The notes under the pieces: generated by a model
The model's input: only the letters and a program-made list of their open reading frames with translations
Told to the model about the DNA's origin: nothing
The model's database searches: none
Made by a program: the position numbers and the translations under genes
Source of the DNA: Neodiprion pinetum
Lineage: Eukaryota; Arthropoda; Insecta; Hymenoptera; Diprionidae
DNA: 64,000 nt
Assembly (NCBI RefSeq): GCF_021155775.2
Contig: NC_060233.1
Location: 1,240,001 to 1,304,000 of the forward strand
Reading direction: 5' to 3'
Part shown: positions 1 through 10,643 of the stretch, one piece after another
Numbering within the stretch: position 1 is the stretch's first letter
Layout: each line of letters opens with the position of its first letter

Positions 1-2826
1 GGCCTTCTCGATGGTGCAGGCGTAGGAGCACATCGAGCAACGGTATTCCTCCCTCTCGTACCTGGATTGAAAGACCGCGAGTTGCGGTAGGGGTGAGTTT
101 CGGGCTTCCGGAAGCCTCCAACGCTTCGTAGAAACTTCAAGTACCTGTACCTGACGCGCTGAAGGGCCAGCGAGCGCTTCTTCCCGGTCGGCGACATGCC
201 TTGGGCCACGTGCGCCGCCACGTGGGTCTCCATCTCGCACCGACTTCCGGTCGCGAAGTCGCATCCGGTCGCCGGACACCTCCGAGACTCCCCGGCGTCC
301 AGGGCCGACATTGCCGGATGACAGTCGGCGATGTGCTTTCTCAGCGCTGGCCGCGTGTCCGAAACCGTTTCGCAAGAACCGCAGGAGTAACCGCGACCCG
401 GTCTCGTCAGCTCTCGAGATCTGAAGAAGGAGAGGAGAGGATACTGGTTACGCTGGTTCGCTTTTTAATTTTTTTTTTTTAAGGTGCTGCTCGAAAAATT
501 TGTGACAAACATTGAAAAAATTACTGCCGTCAAACCTGGAGGAGGTAGGAAAATATTTATAGGTCGCTAACAATTATTGTAATATTTTTTATTTATTTTT
601 ATGTGTACGCTTTATGAACTTTACTACCTCTTCTAGGTCTTACGACAATTTTTTTTTTCAGTCTTTGTCACAAATTTTTCGAGTGGCGCCTTAAAAAAAA
701 AACGTTAATAAATGAGCCACCCTAATGTTTGTGTTACGACCGGCGGAGACCCGAACTGTCACTTTTATCTCTTAACCGTAATCTCACACTTCTCATATTG
801 TCCCTCTATATTTGACGTCTCCACGATCTTAGACATAGCCGAAAAGTATCCACTCGGTATCGATGTGGGACCCCCTGCTTCTCGCAGACCTCCTCTGAAC
901 ATCTCCCGTTTTGATACCTTGACTCACTCAGAACCCTACACTTTGTAAAGACGCGTCTCCAGACCTCATATTCAATTGCAGTCATAGAATTATCTTGAAA
1001 TTCATTTTTTAAACAAACACCTTTCGACGAACATCCATCGTCATTCCCTACCCTACGAGCAGCCTTCAGGTGTGCCTACTTTCGGTGGGAAGGGACCCAT
1101 TCAATAGTCCATAACGAACATAACACTGGTGGAAGCGGTGGGATACGAACCGACGCCTCCGGCATCACCAATCATTCGATATTCTAGCGACTTACTTCTC
1201 GGTGCAGGAGGACGAGTCGCTCTCCGATCCGCTCTCGGAAGGTATAGGAGGCACCTCGGAACCCTCCAGAGCAGCCGTCGCCGCCGAGAGTCGTCCCAGC
1301 ATCGCCGTGTACGCTCCGAGGACCCAGCTGTTCAGGACCGGTGGAACACCCTCTTCCTAAAACCGATCGATCGAGTCATGAGTGATCGGCAGGAACGCCG
1401 CAGGGAATCTGCGACCCAGACGAACCTTGTCCAGAAGAAGACACGGCAGCCCGTCCGGGGGCTTTGGGTGAAGATTATTGTTCGCCGAGTGCCGGGATTC
1501 GTCGTTACCGCTGCTCACACTTTCCGCATCGCTTTCGTCCCCCGGGTCCTCCGTATTTCTGATCACACGTCGTATGGCCGTCTGGTTTTAAATCGAAACC
1601 ATTACTGGTCGTTAATCCTCAACGATTTGATACCAACTGCGTTGCGGTAATTATACCTACTTTCTTCTGTTTTCATCCGGGTACGCTCGTATGGAAGAAG
1701 ACCACCACTGAGGCTTAAGGGGGTGGTACAGGTTGGACGGTCTAAAATCGTACCTATTTTTAGGATTCTCTTTTTTAAGGAAAGTAAAAACACTCGGAGC
1801 AATCTCAGTTTGAGGGCTTTATTATTTATAGTTTCAAGAACATTTTAGAATTTTTTCACTCAAATTACTAACAAAATGGCGCCAGTTCGCTATTGATATG
1901 CGCCATGTCGCCATTTTGTTAATAATTTCAATGAAAAAATTCGAAAATGTTCTTCAAACTTTAAATGATAAAGCCTACAAACTGAAATATCTCCAAGTGT
2001 TTTCATTCCTTTTAAAAAAAGAAAACCCTAAAAATAAGCATGATTTTAGATGAGCCAAGCTGTACCCCCCCACCCTTTATTAAGGATGAATCGGCTGAAC
2101 CGAATGAACAAAAGTTGGAATAACGGAAAGAAACCGGTTAAAAAATCTGCACTTATGTTACTCACGTCTACGACGTTGAACACGAGTGAAACAACATCCC
2201 CGCAACGTCACAGACACGATTCTCATTGTCAGTCAATTCGAACAAAACTAATCAACTATTTTGGAATTAAAAGTTTTGTGGTCGGGATGTTTAAGCCGAT
2301 TAGGTTACGAGACTCTGGTGTTTTTTATCCGGTAGAAATGTTTTTCAGCCAGGAATGTTGTTCATTTCGTTCATTTTTAGATTTCCTTTCAAGGGTTCCT
2401 CCCTCTTTTCTCGAATCGCTATTCGATCGGTGATTTCGGCCGATTCATCCTCCGCAGTTATCGTCGATCTCCGTTACCCACCTGACTGGAGTTCTCGTCG
2501 TCATCCCGGTCGCTCCTCCGTCTTTCTTCGATGTTCGATTCGTTGTCTCGTGGTTCCCGAGCCCCGCCAGGCTGCACAGGCTCCGTCGTCCTGGAGAGGG
2601 TCCTGGTAACCAGTTCCATGGCTCGATAAGCGGGGCTGCTCGCGGCGACGGGCATCGCGATCCCCTCAACCGGACGCCGCAGCGTGTTCAAGGCGAAGGC
2701 TGCCCCAGGTGTTCCAGGACCCCCTGGACCCAGGATCGGGTGTCTTCGGGCGAGCCGCGGATCGCCCCAAAGTCCCCCCGCGGCGTGCAGACTCCAGATC
2801 CCATATTCCATCTTCGGGTGGTTCAT
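1..2826 (-). CDS. C2H2 zinc-finger protein, five exons, 3' end off the window
   Basis: Model: complement(join(<1..61,151..420,1196..1356,1426..1581,2482..2826)), 331 codons so far. It is a probable nuclear DNA-binding protein; I do not recognise the orthologue. Residues 1-115 are Gly/Pro-rich, then basic and acidic. Residues 116-221 are Ser/Glu/Asp-rich. Finger 1 has Cys234, Cys237, His250 and His255. Finger 2 has Cys269, Cys274, His287 and His291. Finger 3 starts at Cys319/Cys322 and continues past base 1. Every junction keeps frame: CAG|GTGGGT to CCAG|ACG (phase 0), AAG|GTTCGT to TTTTAG|GAA (phase 0, weak donor), GAA|GTAAGT to TTCAG|ATC (phase 2), CAG|GTACAG to CCAG|GTA (phase 2). The start is uncertain: I chose the ATG at 2826-2824, but the frame stays open upstream, so an earlier exon is possible. 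Two introns contain foldback elements. Confidence 0.75.
470..702. repeat. ~230-bp foldback element in a zinc-finger gene intron
   Basis: The two ends are inverted copies. The left arm is a T-run, then AAGGTGCTGCTCGAAAAATT and TGTGACAAA. The right arm is TTTGTCACAAATTTTTCGAG, TGGCGCCTT, then an A-run. The ~140 bases between are AT-rich with no reading frame. It lies wholly inside the 421-1195 intron. It is probably a non-autonomous (MITE-like) element. The superfamily cannot be told from the sequence. Confidence 0.75.
1705..2085. repeat. ~380-bp palindromic (foldback) element, family C
   Basis: This is a nearly full-length imperfect palindrome. The outer ends pair CTTAAGGGGGTGGTACAGG with GTACCCCCCCACCC..TTAAGG. 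Further in, AAATGGCGCC pairs with GGCG..ATTTTGTTA around the centre near 1890. It lies in the 1582-2481 intron of the zinc-finger gene. A half-length relative is at 41682-41832 inside acj6 intron 2, which shows that this is a dispersed family. Confidence 0.75.
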
Positions 2827-2919
2827 TTTCAACGTTTTGTTAGTTCGAGGGATCTTCGCAGGTGATGAGAATTCGAAAATACGATATTCGTTCGGTGGGT
2901 GTAGTTCCGAAAAACCCAT

Positions 2920-3700
2920 ACCTTTGATCAATTTCATATTTCGCATACCCGTGTACTTAGACTCGCCGATGACGAATATGATTGTGAAAATACCCGAAAA
3001 TTTGATTTTCAAGGTCAAAACTAACGAAAACCGATTCTTAAAAACTTTTTCTACTTTATTTCGATGAGTTTTGATCTTGGAGAAACATGTTTTTCACCAA
3101 AGTTCTAGTCCATAAATTATAGACTGATCTTTTATGTTCCGTACAGTTTTTGGCTGGAATCAGTTTTTTTTTTCGAGGAAAATGGAGTAATGCTCCAATA
3201 AGTATGTACGTTTTGCCAAAACTCCATTAGTTTCGATATTGTCTACTTAGGTTGTAGTTTGGTCTTTGAAGTACGTGTGGTATTTTTTTTTTTTTCTCAA
3301 TATGTTTGTGTTTCGAATCGTATGAAAAACGCGGAAAGTGACTGTTGCAACTCAAAGGTTGAAATAAGTTGAGCCTCCGTATGACAGGAGCGCAATAACG
3401 TACTTATTGTAGCATTGTTCCATTAAAAAAAAAAATAAAACGATTTCACACAAAAACTGTATGGAACGTTGAAGATCAGTCTTTTTATAGGCTACAATTT
3501 TTGTATAAAACATTTTTTTGCTAAGATCAACACTTACCGAAACAAAATAGGAATACTTTTTCAAAATTTGGTTTTCGTGAGTTTTGACCTTGTAAATCAA
3601 ATTCGCGGTTATTTTCACTATCATATTCGCGATCAGCGAGTCATAATACATGGGTATACGAAATTTCAAATTGATCCGAGGTACGGGCTTCTCAGAACTT
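2920..3700. repeat. ~780-bp foldback element upstream of the zinc-finger gene start
   Basis: The left arm (about 2920-3200) and right arm (about 3410-3700) are inverted, diverged copies. For example GGTCAAAACTAACGAAAACC on the left matches the reverse complement of GGTTTTCGTGAGTTTTGACC on the right. The arms continue with matching CATATTC, GACTGATCTT and ACAGTTTTTG blocks. The loop is AT-rich. It begins about 95 bases upstream of the candidate initiator ATG. The reading frames across it are by-products of the repeat. Confidence 0.7.
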
Positions 3701-4214
3701 TATCCCATTCGATTTATCTGCATATCTTGTGCTACAGTTTGACTATGTGGAAATTAAGTAATTCTGACGATAACGTGTATAAATGCGGTATAATTGTGAG
3801 GAATTGAATAAGAAATCGATAATAAATTAGCTTCTGTGACAAGTTGAGGAATATATTATTGTTTTTTGGTGAAATTTAATCTCAATTCTGATGCAAGCTG
3901 TTGTCATACAAGACTTGTACGAGTCTTGTGAAAAAATGAATGATTTTGGAGAAATTTGCTAAAGCAGGGAAAGAAAAGGGGAGAGAATAGATTGACACGG
4001 AAATACTAAAGAGCTAGAGCCTAATTAGTGAGCCTCATCCTCTTCCCGCCCTGATTCGCCACCCTTCCGCCCTCAGCGAGGTCCCGACCCAAAACCCAAC
4101 ACAGAAATCCCCGACCATCGTCTCGAATCGATTTGTTATTGTTTTTGTGTCTGCGGTCTCAGGCTGCCGGGGTTGGTAGGGCAGAGAGGTGGCGGCAGAG
4201 AGCTGAGATGAGGG

Positions 4215-4292
4215 ATGCGGGGCCGAGATGAGAGGAGAGGAGAGGAGAGGAGAGGAGCGGAGAGGAGAGCGGCGAGGAGAGGAGAAGAGGAA
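4215..4292. repeat. AGGAG-type simple repeat
   Basis: Tandem GAGAG/GGAGA units with a few substitutions. The strongly asymmetric purine strand explains the serine/proline-rich reading frames on the other strand. Confidence 0.85.
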
Positions 4293-4391
4293 TATGGGCA
4301 GGGGATGCAGGGTTGGATTATGTGCATGGTGAGGTATGGTTGACGAGGTGTATAGGGCTAGTGACGTCAGGGGTGAAAATTTCAACTATCG

Positions 4392-4417
4392 CGGGGGAGG
4401 GGGGGGGGGGGGGGGGG
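4392..4417. repeat. poly(G) tract
   Basis: An almost uninterrupted run of G on the plus strand (one A near its start). It is a likely sequencing-length artefact and could also form a G-quadruplex. Confidence 0.9.
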
Positions 4418-5333
4418 AGAGGGTGAAAATCTGGTGCCGATAAAAGACGAGAGTAAATTGAGGGAGGCGTGCAGATATGCATAAGGATGTGTAACGCGGT
4501 TATATTCTAATTTAAAATTAGGCTTAATGTAATATATATATTGTATATTTACGTGCTGACGGCCGGTAGCCTCTCGCTGCTCCTATCTGGTTACCATTAC
4601 ACTCAAATGTATGAAATGCACTAACATACTCTATCCCCCCACAATAGCCCTATTTATGATTGGGCAAAATTGCTTTCCATGCGCAGAATAAAATTCCACG
4701 CAGTAAAAATGTTTAAAAATAATGTGAAAATTGCGAAAAAAACGACTAGTTTTTTGAAAAAAAAATTTTTCCAAAACCATCGATTTTTTTCCACGCATCT
4801 TTTCGCCACGATATGCGGTTTATTCTTGCCAAATGTTTGCAAAAATTAACGAAAAATTAAATATGGCGAGACGGTGAGCCTGCGCAAAATATCATGTGTT
4901 TTTCGCGAAATCCGCGGGACCCGGATGGCGCCCCCGATCCTTGTCAGCCCGGCAAAATCCACCAAAATGGCGATTTCTCTAATTTTGCGTCATTTTTCTT
5001 TTCTACCTTGAAGCCACGAGCGGAAGACTCGATTAAAATGTCGATTAATTCGCACGGGGAATGTTGCATGTACTATTCCCATTTGAATTACGTTATGAAC
5101 GAAAACGGTGGGAAAAACGTTTTCGTTTCATCACCAATCATATTAAATCTTGATTTCGTTAAGGGTATATCCGCACATCGGCCACCATTTTGGTCCTTTT
5201 TTTTTTGTAATTCTGTTTCGATGTATTTCAACGACAAGAGCGACCAGATGTTATACAAACGCAACTTGGCCCATTTTAGATCACCTTTTAACTTTACGGG
5301 ATAGAAGAAATTCGACGGATATACAGGACATAA

Positions 5334-5339
5334 TTTATT
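5334..5339 (-). terminator. candidate poly(A) signal of the HAUS8-like gene
   Basis: AATAAA on the minus strand, about 180 bases past the stop codon of the HAUS8-like gene. It is the first such hexamer in a suitable place. Support is by motif and position only. Confidence 0.45.
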
Positions 5340-5517
5340 ATAAAAGGAGAATTTGTACAAAATATATAATATTAAATTCTTAATAGCTATATTTCAATAA
5401 TCTTTATCGGTATGAACACGCACTGAGACAGGTGGAAATTAATTGATTAATGTCAGTCTGCTAGAACGTTGCAAGACACGTCGGCATCGTTGTCGGCAAA
5501 AGATGCAGAGGCTTCCT

Positions 5518-6814
5518 TTAAAACGAGGACTTGAAGTCCGCAGAGAATATCGTCGAATCTGAAATCGAAGAATGAATGTAAATTTTTGGATTGGAATTTT
5601 CGTAGCGACTTTGTAAACGTATCGTATTATTCCAGGCATCGTACTTTTTTTTCACGCATTCGATTTCCGTTTGTTTGTCGGTCAAATTCTGTAACCCGTC
5701 CGCAAGATCCCGGTATGTGGTTTCCTTGTTGCCGTTTGACTCCAGTATGCACTTCAGTACCTCGCCAATGTCTTCTAAGCTTTTAAAAAACTCCCAGCTG
5801 TCCTCTGGATTGTTGGGAATGACAATACCCTGACATTGCAGCTCGTCTAACGGTTCGAGCAGCGTTTTTAAGTCCAATAATTTTTCCTTCACCTTATTTT
5901 TCCGAAGGTCATCTGTAGAGTGATAAATTTTATTTTATTTAATTGCAGGACAAGGCTTATTCTCTCCTAACAATAAATTCGAATATCTGACTATTCATGT
6001 TTCTTTTTCCTACCAAAGGACGCGGTAATGTCCGTTAATTGCGCATCGATTCTGCTCTGCATCAGGTTTGCGCTTCTCAATTCACTTTCCCTCAGTTTCG
6101 CCGCCTCGACCTTCTCCTTGGCAACGCGTCTCTCGCTTGAAACGGCAACCATCTGAGCAGTCATCGCACATTCCTTTTCGGCAATTTTCTTCTTAACTAG
6201 AATCTCAGTCGCTGTAGCTCGCAGGTACTTATCGTAAAGAAGGCTCAGTTCATTTTCAGGATACTCGGACTCCGCTTTCATGGGAAGCTGTGACGGATGT
6301 TGGGCCAAGGTCATGTTGAGTCTGGCCACCGCACCTACGCGTCTTTTCGTCACCAGACCTAGAGCAGAAGACAAAAGGCACGGGTTTGAGAAGCGAGACG
6401 AAACAGTTGAATAACACTCCTCCATTCTTTGCCGAAGGTTCCGTCTATTTACCTGGGGGGATCATTATGTCACCAGGACCCATGGTAGGTCTGTGTCGAA
6501 AGTTTGTTGTTCGATTCATCGCCGAAATTGTGACATCATGAGATGGGTTACGCGAGCGATTTTGAGGTGTGCCAGCATTTCGTGTTCTAGAAAAAGCAAT
6601 TTCGAAATGCTGTATACATTTTATTCTTGATATGCATTGCCCAAGACGTGAATTTCATTGTAAACAAACGAAATATTATTCATGACACTCTACTTTACGC
6701 CTAAAGGAGTTTTATCGAGTTGATAAAGCTAATGCGAAGTTGAATATTAACAATCTCAACTCACTTCTTCGCGCTGTTAGATTTTACCGCACCCGGTTTC
6801 GGTTCTCTCTGCAT
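5518..6814 (-). CDS. HAUS8: augmin complex subunit 8-like coiled-coil protein (HAUS8/Dgt4-like)
   Basis: Complete model: complement(join(5518..5912,6014..6358,6453..6586,6765..6814)), 307 residues. All four junctions keep frame: GAA|GTGAGT to TTCTAG|AAC, CCAG|GTAAAT to CTCTAG|GTC, TTTG|GTAGGA to CTACAG|ATG. An in-frame TAA lies 18 bases before the ATG at 6814-6812, which fixes the start. Residues 1-90 are basic and Ser/Thr/Asn-rich with no hydrophobic core. About 95-175 is a long charged coiled coil. A second helical region at about 180-275 has the pattern LDELQCQGIVIP, then a Trp/Phe-containing helix. This layout, a disordered basic N-terminus then two helical blocks, is that of HAUS8, the augmin subunit that binds microtubules and helps recruit gamma-tubulin to spindle microtubules. 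The gene model is strong. The orthologue name comes from resemblance to the recalled human protein and is less sure. A 60-base in-frame stretch in the last exon may be an optional intron. Confidence 0.7.
5559..5618 (-). other. possible 60-base intron in the last exon of the HAUS8-like gene
   Basis: On the minus strand the sequence begins GTTTAC and ends GATTTCAG with a pyrimidine-rich tail. Its length is a multiple of three and it has no stop codon, so spliced and unspliced mRNAs share frame and stop. Removal would delete 20 residues near the C-terminus. Confidence 0.35.
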
Positions 6815-6832
6815 GATTGGTTGTGGTTTTTA

Positions 6833-7959
6833 GGTTATGTCAAAGATTCGGAACAACTCTATTTCGCACACCGCAGGGTTTCGATTGGTTTTCAGGGCGT
6901 TCCACGAGGCTAGGGTAACATGTTTCTCCAATTTCCTCACGCATCCAGAGGTCCAATTATCATATCTTCACGATTTAAACATTCATACGATCCACCTCTC
7001 GTAACACTCGTCTCTGCGCTTCTTCAAGTTTGACGTTTGTACACAGCCGGCGAGATGGCGAGAATCGAAGCTCGAAACGCGTCAGAAGTGAGGAGGATTT
7101 TATAGTTTCTTGGTTACACTCAACGTGGCGCCACCGGATGGCCCGAATTTTAGCGCTGCCAGTACTGGTATTAGGAACTATTTGAGCCGCAAAAAGACCA
7201 TTTGAAATTCCGCGGTTCGGTAACTGAAACTCGGATTAATAAAAATCTGACCATGCTTCGTATTATTTGACTGATTCAAGAGCGCTATTTCTTCGTCATT
7301 TACTTGCTTCTCTTATTTGGCAACAGACATTTTTTGGTATTTTCGAGAACCGAACAATTTATTAAGTGAAAAGAATGGCTCGCGACGCAAGGACGTTGAT
7401 TATATTCGCCGAAAATATAAGTTTTGCTTTATTCGTATACCGAAAACGTACAATTAGTGATAGGTAAAATGCAAAATGTACAGAATACGCTGTATTGATC
7501 AGCCGTGTTTTATGACTGCAGGATAGTTCCTCTTTTAATTTCAATTCCATGAAATATTTTCTCATTCGTATAAGCGCGTTAACGAACTTTTATATTTCAA
7601 GTACAATCGGAATGTGCGAAAAATGAGATCGTGCAAACGGAGTTCGCACAACGATTGTAACGATCTGTGAACGCGATGCTGGAACATAGGGTGCGCGCTT
7701 CGTCACTTTACAATGGGAACCATGCAGCAGGCAAAATTTTAAACTCTACCCGAGGATAATCCTTATGAGAGGTCGCGAGTAACCTTGTCGAGTGCTTGTT
7801 TCGCGTTCGAGTACCTCAGAGCCTGAATACTCAATTAAGTCGATCAACAAAGGGTATAAGGCACAGCCGGAGAGCGGGACAGAAATGACGTCAGTCGGGA
7901 ATCGTCAAAGAAGAAAGACTAAACGAATCGCGGGGAGTAAAATATGTGAGTTGCTTCGT
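6833..7959. other. 5' flank of the HAUS8-like gene, no gene seen
   Basis: This stretch lies upstream of the minus-strand HAUS8-like gene and should hold its promoter, probably including the GC-richer part near 7040-7090. I see no coding exon, RNA gene or clear TATA element. Confidence 0.4.
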
Positions 7960-8571
7960 TACACAGGTCTGCATAAATATATTTTTTTTCAGCTGCATGG
8001 GATTTTTTTTCTCAAATATTCAGTTTCCGAGTGTGCTGAATCCAAAAAAATATTTCCATTTGTCTCTGTCGCGTATAGTATTTTTGCAAAGCACAAGGTG
8101 TTTGCATAAAAAAAGCACAACAATAATGAAAAACACTACCATTTCGTTACAATGAACTAAACAATATTTCTTATAAAATTAAACAAATAATTTCTTTACG
8201 AAATTTATTTAAGATTCCGTGTTCGTTCTTTTCGCCTATAAAACCTTTTCTTCTTCTCTTTGATACACCTCCGAACACGCTTCCGCATTTCATTTTTTCT
8301 TTCTCTGTTTGCATTTACTCTCGAGTCCCACTCTGATATATATTAAATAAAAGTGACAAATCACTTTTGCACAAGATTTTCCGAATCAAAAATAGGACAC
8401 CGGATTTCGAATTAAACGAGAGCTTCACTCTAAATGAAACTACAAACTCGAGTTGAAGAGAAAACCTGACGTGATGGAAGTTTATGAGTGTTTTTTCCGG
8501 TTTCAGTAAGTGAAAATTGAAAACAAAGAGTATAAAAAACCTGTGCGGTTCTTGGTTGCAAATCTGTGTTA
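7960..8571 (+). mobile_element. TIR element, family A, copy 1 (~612 bp)
   Basis: It starts TTACACAGGTCTGCA and ends TGCAAATCTGTGTTA, giving ~13-bp terminal inverted repeats flanked by a possible TA target duplication. The interior matches the copies at 26710-27300, 29391-29822, 38874-39448 and 52906-53452. Shared blocks include CAGCTGCATGGGA near one end and CCTGACGTGATGGAA near the other. It has no transposase-sized reading frame, so it is a non-autonomous DNA transposon (MITE-like). The TA target suggests a Tc1/mariner-type parent, which is inference. Confidence 0.8.
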
Positions 8572-10607
8572 TCAGCCGGCACCGTGTAGTGTGCAATGTC
8601 AGAAAATTTTTTACATATAAGGAGCGCAGTTACGTGATCAGGCCGTTGATGCATCCCTGCTCTCTGTATCAAATTGTACCTGGAGTGACATCTCGTTTCC
8701 CTTACCTCGGCCACTCCGTGCTTATCAGTATCGCATAAACTCGAAAGTATGACGAACAATGGGTATGGACACACAGTGAAGCAAGGAAGCTTGCAAGCAT
8801 CATATGCCGTGAAGAAGAAATTTCTGGTCATCCCTTTGATAATTCAGGCAAGTTTTAACTGCGGTCTTTTACAACCGGGTCCTTCCTCCTTCTCCCTCTG
8901 CCCCTGACCAAGCCTCTCGCTGATCCCATCTCAGGGAGCCGGGGAAGAACCCTGCTGACCCATCCCAGCGACACTTCACTCCTCGAGCTCCTTTTACGAC
9001 AAACCCAACCCCCCTCTCTTTACGGAGCTCTGCATCTTAAATAATTGATTCTAACGTAGTTACGGCTGTTTTTATAACTGTTTTACCGACCGCTGTTGCC
9101 GCCATCGTACATTATTTAGATCTCAGTTTTTAAAGTTAAGTCCCAGGGCGCCAAGGTGTGAACAGACTGAAGGAATACGAAAGCTTCGACTACTCCTTTC
9201 GTACTGATGAAAGATTAAAATCGAGGCCAGCCACCCCCTCGGAATAAGGGAGAGAGAGAAAGAGGGAAAGAGAGAAAAAGCAGCCACGACGCCCACACAA
9301 ATTCCCCGATTTATTTCTGCGCTGCAGGATATATGTATACGGGGGCGATTTGTATCCCATACATACCTATCGGCAAACTTTTGGCGACAATGTCCGCGAT
9401 ACAACCTGCATCGACCGATATATCACTCGGGCAAGAGTTTTCGCTCTCCGTTCCCGAAATATAAAAGCGAAGGTATTTCAAGGAGCCAAGAAACGGGAAA
9501 ATAAAAAAAAGAGAAAGAGTCCAACGCGCTGCACGAGGTTATAGAAAAACCCGCGAAGCCCACATATAAAGATTGCTATCGACGTATGCTTTTCAGCTTT
9601 ATTTGCGGTTAGTAAAAAGGAGAAAGATAATTTCCTCTTCAACGTCCGCCAGGGTGGCGTTGGTGACGTTAATGTCAGATTCATGGCGCCTGTTTGTTAT
9701 GGTTCGTATCACTGGCGTTCCCCGTTCATGAATTTAAAAAACCCGACCTTAGCAACTCTAGCGCATCTGCAGTGCAGAAATATCTTGCTGCAAATTTTCG
9801 ACCGTTTCTTGTACATTGAGATCGTTCTCCTTTTTTCTAGGCTCCGTGGAAAAGGCCATCAAAGTCGGCGCATAATGTGCGGCTGGACATCGGGCACCGC
9901 GGCGAGGAAGATGGCTCGAGCAAGTGAGGAAGGGGGGCGAGTCGGGGGGCAGTTTGCCGTATAAAGTTGAACTTTGTTGCGGTGCCGCACAACTACCTAG
10001 GAAGGAGCTGAATAATTGATGGATCTGAGGGTTGGATCGGGAAATAGACAGCTGGTTTATTCGGTATGATAGAATACAGACAGGCCTCCGAGTCCGCGAG
10101 TTCGCGAGAGTTGTCGAGCAGTTTTCTCCGCCACCCTTCCGAACGACCTGCACTGCACCATCATACGATTCCACGCACTTGGGCATGCGGCAAGTGCTAC
10201 ACAGAGTATACGTATAAGTTATATTGCAGAGGGGAGGAAGAAACATTGAAGGAAAAACCAAACGTTAGCGGAAAAAGCGGCGGTAGTTTAACCGAGTCAC
10301 GTTTACAAACGTATCGACCACCGGGGTGTCTAGCGAACCGAAAATACTTGAAAATTTTTAATTGTCATGAAATTCAATGCGACCTCTTAAGAAGTCACGA
10401 AATGTCATGAAATTTTACTAATGAAACTGAAAAGTTTATTCTCAGATTAATTAGTAACTCTGATTCTATTTTTTCAGTCTCCGTTACAGCACGAAAGGAG
10501 AAGAATATCGTCGGTGGAAGAAAATTGAACAGAAAAATCAAAGTTATAGTCTTTCGCAGCGATATACCATGCGCAGCGTGTATAAGGGATGAAAAAATGA
10601 AGAGACG

Positions 10608-10643
<36 letters not shown>

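Larger units (their letters stand above)
3701..5333. other. intergenic, low-complexity tracts
   Basis: I see no gene here. It holds a (GAGAG)-type purine tract at about 4215-4292, a long G-run at 4391-4417 and AT-rich DNA. It separates two minus-strand genes. It should include the promoter region of the zinc-finger gene at its left side and the 3' end of the HAUS8-like gene at its right. Confidence 0.5.

Noticed and set aside
9123..9404. 93-codon minus-strand frame
   Set aside because: No domain, Ser/Leu-rich translation of a GAGAGA-type tract.
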